Source of the DNA: Chondrosia reniformis
Lineage: Eukaryota > Porifera > Demospongiae > Chondrillida > Chondrillidae
DNA length: 64,000 nt
Assembly: GCA_947172415.1 (NCBI GenBank)
Contig: OX359201.1
Location: forward strand, 3,162,001-3,226,000
Direction of reading: 5' to 3'
Shown: positions 10,460 through 23,400 of the stretch, in pieces
Numbering within the stretch: the stretch's first letter is position 1
How the letters are laid out: each line of letters begins with the position of its first letter
Made by a program: the position numbers and the translations under genes
The notes under the pieces: generated by a model
The model's input: only the letters and a program-made list of their open reading frames with translations
Database searches by the model: none
What the model was told of the DNA's origin: nothing

Positions 10460-13192
10460 AAGTACATACAGCTAGGACAAACAGCTAAGACATAGAACTA
10501 GTACATACACCTACTATATATGACTAGTAAATACACATATACCTTGTAATTATAAATAGTATATACAACTAGTACATAAAACTAGAAACTAGTACATACA
10601 ACTAGTTCATAGAACGAGTACATAATACTAGAAATTACAACTTGTATATACAACTAGTACATAGCTACTACATACAACTTGTTTATATGTAAAACTAGTA
10701 TGTACAATTCGAACATAACTACTGCAATTAGTAAATATAACTAGTACTAGTGCATAAAACTTGTACATGCAACTAGAACATACAACTAGTACAACCAAAT
10801 AGTTCACACAACTAGTACATACAACTAGTACATACAACTAGTACAAACAACTAAGACAAATAGCTAGTACATACACCTACTACATATAACTAGTACATAC
10901 ACATATACCTAGAAATTATAAATAGTACATACAACTAGTACACACAGCTAGTGAATACAACAAGTATATATAGCTAGTACACAAACATAAAGTTGGTTCT
11001 TATAAATAGTCCATACACATAGTGCATACAACTAGTTCATAGGACAAGAACTTAATACTAGAACGTACAACTTGTATATAAAACTAGTACATAGCTACTG
11101 CATACAACTAGTACAAACGACTAGGAGATATAACTAGTACATATACCTTCTACATATAACTAGTACATACACATATACCTGGTAATTATAATAGTATATA
11201 CAACTAGTACATACACCTAGTGTATACAAATAGTACATATAACTATTTCACAAACATATAACTAGTACTACAAATAGTACATACAACTAGTACATAAAAC
11301 CAGTACAAACAACTATTAAATACAACTAGTAAATACAACTATTAAATATATATAACTTGTACTAGTACATACAACTAGTAAATGTAACTATTAAATATAA
11401 ATTGTACTAGCAGATACAACTAGTAGATACAACTAGTATCTACTTAGTACCTAGTTTTACTAGTATTTGAACTTACAACTAGTACCTATAACTAGTACCG
11501 AACTACTACATATAACTAGTACATACACATAAAAGTGGTATATATAAATATTACATACACCTAGTACATACAATTAGTACATACAAATAGTACATACAAC
11601 TAGTACATACAAGTAGTACATAAAACTAGTGCATACAAATAGTACACACAACAAGTACTTAAAACTAGTTCATACAACTAGCACATACAACTAGTACCTA
11701 TGACTATAACATACCCATTTACCTAGTACATATATATAGTCCATACAACTAGTGCATTAAACTAGAACTCCCACTATGACGATTAATTATTTCACACAAT
11801 TAGTACATACATCTAGTACATACAACTAGTCCATACAATTAGTGCTACAACCAGTTCAAACAACTAGTAAATATAACTTTTAAATATAACTAATATATAT
11901 AACTTGTACTAGAACATACAACTAGTACACACAACTAGTTACTACTACGTAAATCTAGTACATACAACTAGAACATATAACTAGTACATGCGGCTTGTAC
12001 ATATAACTAGTACATGCAACTAGTCCATATAACTACTTACAAATAGTCCATACAGCTAGTACTTCCAACTAGTAAATACAGATTATTACTAAATCATACA
12101 CCTGGTACATACAACTTGTATATACATCTAGTTCCTATAACTAGTGCATGTAATTAATTACTAGTTCATAAAACTACTACATACAATTATTACATACACC
12201 TAGTACATACATCTAGTACATACAACTAGTGCCTACAAGTAGTACATTCAACTAGTACATACATCTACTTACTAGTACATACAACTAGTACATGCCACGA
12301 GTACATAAAACTATTAAGTACAACTAGTAAATATGAAAAGTACACACAACTAGTACATTCAAGTACTTAATATAACTACATGCAACTAGTTCAAACAACT
12401 AGAACATACAACTAGTATATACAGATAGTCACTAGAACACAAAACTAGTACAACATCTACATACAACTAGGGAATAAAACTAGTACATACAACTAGTACA
12501 TACAATAAGTACATACAACTAGTACATATAACTAGTACATGCAACCACTAGCTAGTACATACAACTAGTACATACACCTATTACATACAACTAGTATATA
12601 TAACTTGTACCTAAAACACTTACACACAACTAGTTCATACAACTAGTAAAAACAGATTGTTAATAGTACATACAATTAGTACATACAACTAGTACATAAA
12701 GCTAGTAGATACAACTAGTACATATAACTTGTACATACAACTACTAACTAGAACATATATACAACTAATGCATGTAACTAGTACATACAACAAGTATATA
12801 CATAAAACTAGTACATACAACTAATCCATACAACTAGTACATTCAACTAGCTGCTAGTACATACAACTACTACATAAAACTAATGCATATAACTAGTAGA
12901 TACAACTACTTGCTAGTTCAAACAATTAGGGCATACAACTAGTACATTCAAGTAGCTACTGGTACATATAACTAGTTCATAAAACTAGTACATATAACTA
13001 GTAGTTACAACTACTTACTAGTACATACAACTAGAACATTCAACTAGTACATATAACTAGTACATTCAACTATTGCAAACAACTAGTATTTACAACTAGT
13101 ATATTCAACAAGTACATACAACTGGAACCTACAATTAGTACATACAACCCGTTTATACAACTTTATAGTTCTTACAACTAGTACAACTAGGA

Positions 13193-13806
13193 CATAGAAC
13201 TAGTACATATAACCAGTACATATAACTTGTTCGTACAAGTACTACATACAACTAGTTACTTCTACATACAACTATTACATACAACTAGAAAATACAACTA
13301 GTACATAAAACTAGTACATACAGCTAGTACATACAACTAGTACATATAACTAGTACATACAACTAGTACATATAACTAGTAACTAGAATATGCAACTAGT
13401 ACATTCAACTAGGACATACAACTAGTAGCTAGGACATACAGCTAGTACATATAACTAGTACACACACCTATTTCACACAAGGAGTACATAAAAGTTATAC
13501 ATAGAACTAGTACATATAACCAGTACATATAACTTGTTCGTACAAGTACTACATACAACTAGTTACTTCTACATACAACTATTACATACAACTAGAAAAT
13601 ACAACTAGTACATAAAACTAGTACATACAGCTAGTACATACAACTAGTACATATAACTAGTACATACAACTAGTACATATAACTAGTAACTAGAATATGC
13701 AACTAGTACATTCAACTAGGACATACAACTAGTAGCTAGGACATACAGCTAGTACATATAACTAGTACACACACCTATTTCACACAAGGAGTACATAAAA
13801 GTTATA
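13193..13806 (+). repeat. Two near-identical 307-bp tandem copies in array B
   Basis: The segment starting 'catagaactagtacatataac' at 13193 recurs at 13500, and its first bases appear again at 13807. The period is therefore 307 bp. The two copies looked identical or nearly so by eye, including rare variants such as 'cttgttcgtacaagtactac' and 'ttcacacaaggag'. The surrounding 13-bp units are much more diverged. This marks a recent local duplication, or a local assembly repeat. Confidence 0.85.
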
Positions 13807-14323
13807 CATAGAACTAGTACATACAATTAGTACATACAACTAGTTACTAGTACATCCAACTAGGACATACAACTAGTACAAACAACTAGTACTTATAACT
13901 AGTACAAACAGCTAGTACATACGAGTACTAATAACTAGTGCATAAAACAATTTCACATAACTAGTACATAGAACTAGTAAACATAAGTACATACAATTAG
14001 TATTTACAACTAGTACATAAACACAGATTGTTACTAGTACATACACCTTGTACATACAACTAGTTCATAAAACTATAACATACAAATAGTACATACAACA
14101 AGTACATATAAGTACATTCAACTAGTATATATAACTAGTACATACAATTAGTAAACACAGATTGTTACTAGTACATACAACTAGTACATATAATTAGAAC
14201 AAAAATCTACTATATATACCTATTAGTTACAACAATTACACAGAACCAGGACTTACAACTAGTACATATAACTACATACAACTAGTTCTAACAACTAATA
14301 CATAAACTAGTAAAAACAAGTAT

Positions 14324-14522
14324 TTCGAGTTTAAAAACTCGTGGGGCTGCCGCCCCCAGAATTAACTCGAACTACTTGGTCGCATCATTGGGATTTAATA
14401 TATATATTCGTAATACTAATGATTGAGGACGCTTAAGTGTCCTGAACTTTATAAATAATGATGGAAAAGCTTCGTTAACTAAAGCTTCCTGAACGCCAAA
14501 ATTTGCAATATCGATGTATTTC
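14324..14522. mobile_element. Short hairpin-bearing insert related to the right end of the 13-kb block
   Basis: A 199-bp non-satellite island. It begins with a palindrome (CGAGTTTAAAAACTCG, 14328-14343) and then a GC hairpin (GGGGC-TGCC-GCCCC, 14343-14356). Further on, 'gcttaagtgtcctgaac', 'gatggaaaagcttc' and 'cgatgtatt' match in order words at about 63319-63395, next to the right end of the 13-kb Helitron block. Here the GC hairpin lies before the shared words; there it lies after them. I read it as a small non-autonomous relative or a rearranged terminal fragment. It has no coding capacity. Confidence 0.55.
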
Positions 14523-17007
14523 CAACAACTAGTACATTCAGATAGTACATAAAACTAGTACATGCAACTATTTACTAGTAGACACAACAATTACACACAA
14601 CTAGTACACAACTAGTGCATATACTTACAAACAAATATTCCATACAGCTAGTATTTACAACTAGTAAATACAGAAAGTTACTAATTCATACACCTAGTAC
14701 ACACAAGTAGTACATACAACTGGCACATATAACTAGTGCATGCAACTAATTACTAGTACATACAAACACCACAAACAATCAGTTCTTACAACAAGTACAT
14801 ACAACTAGTACCTCCAACGAGTTCTTATAACTAGTGCATACAACTACTTAGTAGAACACATATACAACAAGTACATACAACTAGTACATATAACTACTAC
14901 ATACAGCTAGTACATAAAACTAATACATGTTACTAAAAATTTCACACAACTAGTACAACTATTCCATATACCAACAAACAAATATTCCATACAGCTAGAA
15001 CTTAAAACTAGTAAATACAGATTGTAACTAATTCATACACCTAGTACATACAACTAGTATATACAACTAGTACATACAATTAGTTCTTACAACTATTACA
15101 TATTACTAGTATATACATCTAGTTCATAAAACTTTATACCACTAGTACATACAATTAGTACATACAATTAGTAAATACAAGTAGTACATTCAACTAGTTA
15201 CTACTATAACAACTAGTAACAACAACAATTGCACACAATTAGTAAATACAATTAATACATATAACTAGTGCATAAAACAAGTATATACAACTAGTATCTA
15301 GTACATACAACTAGTATCTAGTACATAAAACTAGTATATAAAGCTAGTACATAAAACTAGTACATACAGCTAGAACTTACATCTAGTTACTAGTAAATAC
15401 AACTAGTTCTATTTACTAGTACATAAAACTATTAAACAACAATAGTACATATAACTAGTACATGCAACAACTTACTAGTACATACAACGAGTACATGCAA
15501 TTAGTACATACATATAGTACACACAGCTAGTACTTACATCTAGTTACTAGTACATACAACTAGTATATACAACTAGTACATATAAATAGTACATACAACA
15601 ATTACACATAACTATAATTTAGTCCATATAATTATAAACAAACAACTTGTATATACAACCAGTACATTCACCTAGTACATACAACTGGGACATATAACAA
15701 GTACGTGCAACAACTCACTAGTAGATACAACTGGTACATAAAATTAGTACATACAAATAGTTTATATAACAAGTGCAAACAACAATTACACAAACCTACT
15801 ACATACAACTAGAACATATCTCAACTTACAACTAGTACATACAACTAGTATATACATACAACTATTACACAAAAATAGTACACTCAACTAGTACATGCAA
15901 CTACTTACTAGTAAATACAATTAAAACTTACAACTAGTAACTACAACTACTAAATATAACTAGTACATACAACAATTACACACAAGTAGTACATACAACT
16001 AGTACATACAACTAGTGCATACAATTAGTACATATAACTGGTGCAGGCAACTACGTATTAGTAAAAACAACTAGTAGAGACAATTAGTACATACCACTAG
16101 TACATACAGTTAGTACATACATCTAGTTACTAGTACATAAAACTAGTACATGCAACTAGTACATACAACTAGTACATATACCTAGTACATGCAACTACTT
16201 ACTAGTACATACAACTAATATATACAATGAGCACATATAACTAGTACATACATCTAGTTACTAGTACATACAACTAGTACACACAGCTAGTACATACATC
16301 TAGTTACTGGTACATACAACTAGTACATACAACTAGTACATACAACTGGTACATATAACTAGTACATGCAACTACTTACTAGTACATAACAACTAGTACA
16401 TGCAACTAGTAAATACAACTAGTACATATAACTAGTACATGCAACTACTTACTAGTACATACAACTAATATATACAATGAGCACATATAACTAGTACATA
16501 CAGCTAGTACATACATCTAGTTACTAGTACATACAACTAGTACATACAACTAGTACATGCAACTACTTACTAGTACATAACAACTAGTACATAACATTAT
16601 TGCATAAAGCTAATACATATAACTAGTCCATGACACAATGACATACAATTTGTACATGCAACTAGTAAACACAGATTGTTACTAGTACATAGAACTAGTA
16701 CACATAACTAGTACATGCAACTACAAACTAGAACGCCTATACAACTAGTACATATGACTAGTACATTTAACTAGTAACTCCAACTAGTAAATATAACTAG
16801 TACATATACAAATTTTTCACAACTAGTACATAAAACTAGTACATATAACTAGTACATGCAACTACTTACTAATACATACAACTAATATATACAATGAGCA
16901 CATATAACTAGTACATACAGCTAGTACATACATCTAGTTAGTAGTACAAACAACTAGTACATACAACTAGTACATACAACTGGTACATATAACTAGTACA
17001 TGCAACC

Positions 17008-18115
17008 ACCACCCGCAGCATCCATTCCTGATGGCCCTGCAGCCCCATTTGATCTTAGGGCAATATGATGTATTAGAAGGCCATTAATCTGTTCATATAG
17101 GATAGGATGGGGAGTCTCTTGGTGGAATATTCTTCATTAATAACTACAGACATCTTGAGGGATTGGGCTTCCGTATGCTTTTCCATCAATACCTCCCGAA
17201 CAGTCCTACTTTCACCAGCACCACCTGGGACACAACTGTCTAGGCTCAGTCTCCCTCCTCTGCTGTGATCTCTCAGAAGTCAAATGGCCACTCGAATATT
17301 GCTCATGAACATGAGGTTGGCAAAGGAACCTGTGCTTCGGACTTTTCTCTGCAGAGGGAGTTGGTTCTGGATAGTGCACCCTTCATGAAGGGCATCAATA
17401 TCTCCATGTTTCCACGATGTCACTCTGCACTCTAGGCATATAGAATGCTCCTTTGTTTGGCAGATCTATGTGGCTTCTGAAGTAGTAAGGTGGTCATTGT
17501 CATCACACACTTAAGGGCAATTTGTTCCAGCGGAGAATTCTGGGCATAGGCATGGTATAGGTGACCCATTTCTGAAACGAAAGCTTTACCCACCTCACCC
17601 AAGGGAACCTTTAAAAGGTTTCCACGCCAATGGACAGTTTCTTTGTAGGCATGATTTATCACTTCTGTTAATGCGGCTCCATCTACCTCACCCCATTTGA
17701 AGTTTGGCTCCTGGACGGCTGTAAATGATGGCAGGATGTTCGACGAGTCCTGGATATCCTCAACATATTCAAGGTTCTGGCCATCCAGGGTTGCTCCTGG
17801 GGTATCCTGGGTATCTGGTACAGCCAATATACTGACAGGAACAGAGTCGGTTGGGTTGTGTTCTTCTTGAACAGCCGTACTGTCTGATCCATCACCATTT
17901 GCACCTTGATGGTCGTCAATGTTGCAGCAATGTCCTCTTCTTATTGGGAGACAATCAGAGCAGTGATTCCTTGATCGAGGAAAGGAACAATTTAGACATC
18001 TGCCACTACCATTGCACCGGCAGCAGATTGGTATTCTTCTCAAAATCTCAGTGCGATTCTCAATCAATCACTCAATCAAAACACGAGGTGTCGCCATATT
18101 TTTTTCACATATTAT
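17008..18115 (-). mobile_element. 5' part of a non-LTR-type retroelement, truncated before the reverse transcriptase
   Basis: An 1.1-kb island carries the N-terminal part of a retroelement polyprotein in reverse orientation. It is cut off by satellite at 17008, exactly where the reverse-transcriptase domain would begin. The coding part is described in the next entry. The insert is flanked by ordinary array B units on both sides. I saw no target-site duplication. Loss of the 3' part is unusual for target-primed insertion, which normally loses the 5' part, so later deletion or recombination within the satellite is likely. Confidence 0.7.
17015..18067 (-). pseudogene. Retroelement polyprotein N-terminal fragment (Cys cluster to GPSGMDA motif)
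   Basis: The open part (18067-17432, 211 codons) starts with a dense cysteine cluster, about residues 15-47, including CRCNGSGRC and HCSDCLP, likely a zinc-binding nucleic-acid module. After a variable acidic linker it has conserved blocks: FKWGEVDG, VHWRGNLLKVP, GEVGKAFVSEM and LLLQKPH. From memory this block order is typical of retroelement proteins abundant in sponge and cnidarian genomes; that is family knowledge and not tested here. Beyond the stop at 17432 the homology continues in shifted frames: WKHGDIDAL, FANLMFMSNIRVAI, VREVLMEKH, and finally AGPSGMDAAG at about 17010-17040, the segment just ahead of the reverse transcriptase. At least one frameshift and several stops make it a pseudogene. 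Confidence 0.7.
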
Positions 18116-19168
18116 GCATGCAACTAGTATATACAACTAGTAAATACAGATTCTCACTAGTACATACACCTAGTACATACAACTAGTACATACAACCAGT
18201 ATATATAACTAGTTTATGCAACTACTTTCTAGTACATACAACTAGTACATGCAACTAGTAAATACAACAAGTACATACAACTAGTACATACAACCAGAGC
18301 ATACAACTAGTACATACATCTGGTACAACAACTAGGGAATAGAATTAGTACATATAACCAGTACGTATAACTAGTCCTTATAACTACTACACATAACTAG
18401 TACATACAACTATAACATATAACTAGTACATACACATATAACTAGTACATATATATAGTACATAAAACTAGAACATACTACTAGTACAAACAACTGATAT
18501 ATACATAAAACTAGTATATATACATAAAATTGTTACATGAAAAACTAGTACATACAATTAGTACATACAATTAGAACATGCAACCACTACTTACAATTGA
18601 GTACATACAACTACAACCTCCACCTAGTGAATATAGGAAGATCTAGTACATACAACTAGAACATACAAGTAGTATTGTGTACTTACAACTAGTACATACA
18701 ACTATGTAATACATTCAAATAGTACATTCGATTAGTACATACAACTAGTACAAACAATTTTTATATACAATTAGTACATAAAATTAGTAAATACCACAAA
18801 TACATACGACTAGTATAAACAACTAGTACATACAACTAGCGAACACTATTAGTACATAAAACTAGTACTACAACTAGGGCATAAAACTAGTACATATAAC
18901 CCGTACTTATAACTAGTCCATATAACTGGTAAATAACTAGTACATACAACTAGTTCATACGACTAGTACATAGATCTAGTACATATAACCAGTACATATA
19001 ACTAGTCCAGTTAACTAGTACACATAACTAGTACATACAACTATTACATACAACTAGTACATACGACTGATTCATACAACTAGTACATACAACATGTACA
19101 TAGAACTAGTACATAGAACTAGTACGTATACTTTAGAAATAAAGCCTTAATGGAGAACCTTGTTACTT

Positions 19169-19192
19169 CTTGCCTTAGTTCACTAAGGCAAG
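19169..19192 (-). other. 3' UTR stem-loop of R2/NeSL-like element, copy 1
   Basis: CTTGCCTTAG and CTAAGGCAAG form a perfect 10-bp stem with a 4-base loop (TTCA on the plus strand). It lies about 40 bases from the 3' end of the element. The stem is kept exactly in the other copy (61929-61952), while the loop differs. In this retrotransposon class the reverse transcriptase recognises 3' UTR RNA structure, so this stem is a reasonable candidate for that signal. Confidence 0.65.
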
Positions 19193-19399
19193 GAGTATCT
19201 GGCTTGGACAACCCTCAGTCAGTTATGTTTTCCTTTCTTTGGGTTTTTAGCCAGAAGCCTCGGCTTTGCCTCCTTCCAGCAGCAGAAGACAGGTGCACGT
19301 CGGGCCAAAGTTGACCGTCATAATAGGAGGGAGTACCTCCATACACAAATCCACCACTACTTTCCAGAGGTCGACAGGCAAGGACTGGGACAGGACTAC

Positions 19400-20280
19400 T
19401 TATCGTCCAGGCCCCAATCCCTCAACAGATAGATGTTGCCTCAATATCCTTACCGCCGAGCAGAGAACAGTTCTCTGCATCGCTCTCATCACTTCTACTA
19501 CACCTCTTGACAGCTTTGGAATTCCCATTAGGTCTTCCAGGAGCGTGTCCACTGTCCCCAAAGCACCAATTATCATTGGGACTACCTTAATTCGGTAGCC
19601 CCTAAATTGTTTCCTCATATCAGCCGCCAGCTTCTGGTACTTTTGGAACTTCTCTTGCCATCTTCCATTAATATTGCTGTCAGTAGGAACTGACATCTCA
19701 ATACTGCAGATGGACTTACATAGCCAATCCTCAACCACTAAGTCTGGCCTTCTTTCTGTCATTTCTTCATCTGTAGGGATACTAGGATCCCACAAGATTT
19801 TGACAGCCCTATTCTCATAGACTGGTTTTGCTTCTAGTTTGTACCAGGGCTCTTCCTGCTTGAATCCATATTCTTTCAACCGTCTCAACAACACTATCAG
19901 TATTGCCCGGTCATGTCTCTCTTTGTAGAGAGAAAATCCCTTGGGCTCACACATCTTTAGTATGTGTTTGACAATTTCCATAGCCTTGCCACATTCTCTG
20001 CACATTTAGAGGCTAGAATTCTTCATAATCCTATTTTGGTTCCACCTAGTATGCAGCACATAATCTTGGGCTGCGAGAATCAGACCCTCAGTTTGAGGTC
20101 TGAGTCTCCCCTCAGAAAGCTACACATAAGACTCCCTATTTGTGACTTGTCTGTGGTATGAGCCTTAGTGAGATTTTCGGCTAGGATACTTTTTAACCTT
20201 TCAGTCTGGGCCTCCCGGAGCTCACATGCCACTCTCCTCCATTCTCGTACACAATTTGAGATGGATCTGTCCTCAGCCAC
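19400..20280 (-). pseudogene. R2/NeSL-like ORF C-terminus: zinc finger and restriction-like endonuclease
   Basis: This is the end of a retrotransposon protein whose missing upstream part would hold the reverse transcriptase. The 5' piece (20280-20080) is in one frame and includes LKSILAENLTKAHTTD and IGSLMCSFLRGDS. A frameshift follows. The main frame (20005-19400, 201 codons) starts at a cysteine motif, CRECGKAME...H..KMC, of the CCHC-like type seen just before the endonuclease in R2-clade elements. It continues with RRPDLVVED and SIEMSVPTDSN, which fit the PD-(D/E)XK-like endonuclease that nicks the target. The protein ends GLGPGR. A stop lies just upstream of the zinc finger (a TAA in place of the second Leu of SSLL in copy 2). 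Inactive by truncation. Confidence 0.8.
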
Positions 20281-20448
20281 ATTTCCGGTTCTAGTTCTAT
20301 TCCGTGGCTTCTCAGCATCAATCTGGCTTTTTTAAGACAGTCCTCCTCTGCTTTGAGCACTCCGGGCACTTTTGGTGTTGGTACATATAACTAGTAAATA
20401 CAACTAGTCCATACAACCAGTACATACAACTAGTACATACAAGTAGCA

Positions 20449-20488
20449 CATATGCAACCAGTGCATGTATATGGACTGGTTGCATATG
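20449..20488. repeat. Perfect 14-bp inverted repeat in array B
   Basis: CATATGCAACCAGT (20449-20462) is followed after 12 bases by its exact complement ACTGGTTGCATATG (20475-20488). It stands out because array B units normally run in one direction; here one variant unit faces its mirror image. It is probably a small local inversion. Confidence 0.8.
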
Positions 20489-23400
20489 TACATATACATA
20501 TAACTAGTACAAGTAGTACAAACAACTACTAACTACAACTAGTACAAATAAGTAGTCCATAAAACAATTACACACAACTAGTACATACAAGTAGTACATA
20601 ACCCTAGTCCATAAAACTAGTAACTACAACTGGTAAATAGAACTAGTAAAAAGAACTAGTTCGTACAACTAGTACATACAACTAGTCCTACAACTAGGAC
20701 ATAAAACTAGTACATACAACTAGGACATACAGATAGTTACTAATAAAAGCAACTAGTACATACAATTGTTACAACTAATAACTACAACTAGTACAAATAA
20801 CTAGAACACACAACTATTACACACAATTAGTACATACAATTAGTACATATAATTAGTACCTAAAAGTTAGTATATACAACTAGTACAAATAAGTATACAT
20901 AGAACAATTGCCAACAACTAGTACATACAAGTAGTACATACAAGTAGTACATACAACTAGTATATACAACTAGTAACTACAACTGGTAAATACAACTAGT
21001 ACATACAACTAATAACTACTACTAGTAAATATAATAAGTACATACAACCATTTCACACGTCTAATACATAAAAGTAGTACATATATCTGCATACAACTAG
21101 TACATACAAATAGTCCAACAAATTAGTACATACAGATAGTTACTAGTACATACAACTAGTATATCTAACTAGTACATACAACTAGTCACTTCAACTACTA
21201 AATATAACTGGTATATATATTTAGTACATATAACTACATACATCTAGTACATACAGTTGGTATATACAAGTAGTAAATACAGATTGTTACTAGTACATTC
21301 AAATAGTACATTAAACTACTATATACAAATAGTAAATATAACTATGGCATACAACTAGTTAATAGCACATACAACTAGTACACACAACTAGTATATACAA
21401 ATAGTACATTCAATTAATACGAACAACTATTACTATAACTAGTACAAACAACTAATACATACAACTATTTCATACAACTGGTTACTACTACAGTCATCCG
21501 CTATGCACATCTAGTACATACAATGACTTACTAGTACATACAACTAGTACATACAAGTAGTACATACAACTAGTTCATACAACTAGTACATACGACTAGT
21601 TTATGCGACTAGTCCATACAACTGGTACATAGAACTAATACATAGAACTTGTACATATAACCCGTACATATAACTAGTAAATACAACTAGTCCATGTAAC
21701 CAGTAAATACAACTAGTACATACAAGTAGTACATACAATTAGTACATATAACTAGCTCATACAACTAGTTACTAGTACATACAACTAGTACATACAACTA
21801 GTATATACAACTAGTACATAGATCTATTACCTAGAACTAGTATATAAAACTAGTACATACAACTAGTACATACAACAAGTATTTACAACTAGTACATAGA
21901 TCTATCACCTAGAACTAGTATATACAACTAGTACATAGATCTATTACCTAGAACTAGTATATACAACTAGTACATACAACTTGTAAATACAGATTGTTTC
22001 TAGTACATACAACTAGTACATACAACTAGTACATACAACTAGTACATATAACTAGTACAAATACTAGTTATTAGTACATACAACTAGGACTTCAACTGGT
22101 ACATACAACTAGTAAATATAAATAGTACATACAACAATTACGCACAACTAGAACATACAAGTAGAACGTATACCTATATACCACTAGTACATACTTCTAG
22201 TGCCTACAATTAGTACATACAGATAGTTACTAATACATAGAACTAGTACATAGAACTAGTACATAGAACTAGTAGGTACAACTAGTACATAATAACTAGT
22301 ACATACAACTAGTACATATAATTATATACAACTAGCCTGCTAGTACATACAACTAAGACATACAGATAGTTTCTTGTACATACAACTAGTACTAACACTA
22401 AGGCATAGAGCTAGTACATATACCCAGTACATATGACCAGTACATATAACTAGTACATATAACTAATACATCCAACTGGTGTATGCAATCAGTACTTATA
22501 CATATAACTAGTACTTATATATAGTACATAAAACTAGAACATACTACTAGTACATAGAACTAGTTTATACATGCAACTAATATATATAACAAGTACATAA
22601 AACTATTACATACGATCAGAACATACAACTAGCACAAAAGTAGTACCTAAAATTACTACAAATAATTACAACATGCAACCACTACTTACAATTGAGTAAA
22701 TACTCATAGAACCTCCAACTAGTGAATACAACAAATGCTAGTGCATACAACTAGAACAAGCAACTATTAGTGTGTACTTACAACTAGGACATACAACTGC
22801 ATTGTACATTTAAATAGTACATTCAATGAGTACAAACAACTAGTACATACAACTAGTACATACGACTAGTACATACAACTAGTAAATACAACTAGAACTA
22901 CAACTAGTCCATAGACCTAGTACATATAACGAGTACATATAACTAGTACATACAATTATTATATTTAACCAATACATATACATATAACTAGTTCATATAA
23001 ATAGTACATTAACTAGAACAACTACCAGTACATACAACTAGTACATACAACTAGTCCTACAACTAGGACATAAAACTAGTACATACAACTAGGACATACA
23101 GATAGTTACTAATAAAAGCAATTAGTACATACAATTGTTACAACTAATAACTACAACTAGTACAAATAACTAGTACAAATAACTAGAACACACAACTATT
23201 ACACACAATTAGTACATACAATTAGTATATATAATTAGTACCTAAAAGTTAGTATATACAACTAGTACAAATAAGTATACATAGAACAATTGCACACAAC
23301 TAGTACATACAAGTAGTACATACAAGTAGTACATACAACTAGTATATACAACTAGTAACTACAACTGGTAAATACAACTAGTACATACAACTAGGACATA

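Larger units (their letters stand above)
19131..20380 (-). mobile_element. 5'-truncated R2/NeSL-like non-LTR retrotransposon, copy 1
   Basis: A 1.25-kb island is closely related to 60715-61990 in opposite orientation, over coding and 3' untranslated sequence. On the minus strand it ends '...aaggctttatttctaaag' at 19131, matching the 3' end of the other copy, so the 3' end is complete. The 5' end is truncated near 20380. Upstream of the word 'gagtgctcaaagcagagg' the two copies no longer match. Flanks read 'gtacgtata' and 'gtacatata', a possible 9-bp duplication with one change, but this word is common in the satellite and is weak evidence. Confidence 0.8.
8116..20990 (+). repeat. 13-bp satellite array B, diverged portion with islands
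   Basis: From about 8116 the sequence becomes a degenerate tandem array of the 13-bp unit ACTAGTACATACA; ACTAGT is itself palindromic. Runs of perfect units are short. Most units carry substitutions or 1-bp indels, and many show variants such as 'acataTAac' or 'acatGCaac'. The array is AT-rich and has no coding potential of its own. Non-satellite islands at 8248, 9481, 14324, 17008 and 19131 are listed separately. The first unit follows directly on the last degenerate 123-bp unit of array A. Satellite DNA of this size is often pericentromeric or subtelomeric, but nothing here proves location. Confidence 0.93.

Noticed and set aside
10628-10837. Hydrophobic minus-strand frame rich in Val, Tyr and Ser
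   Set aside because: It is a translation of 13-bp satellite units. The composition follows from the repeat.
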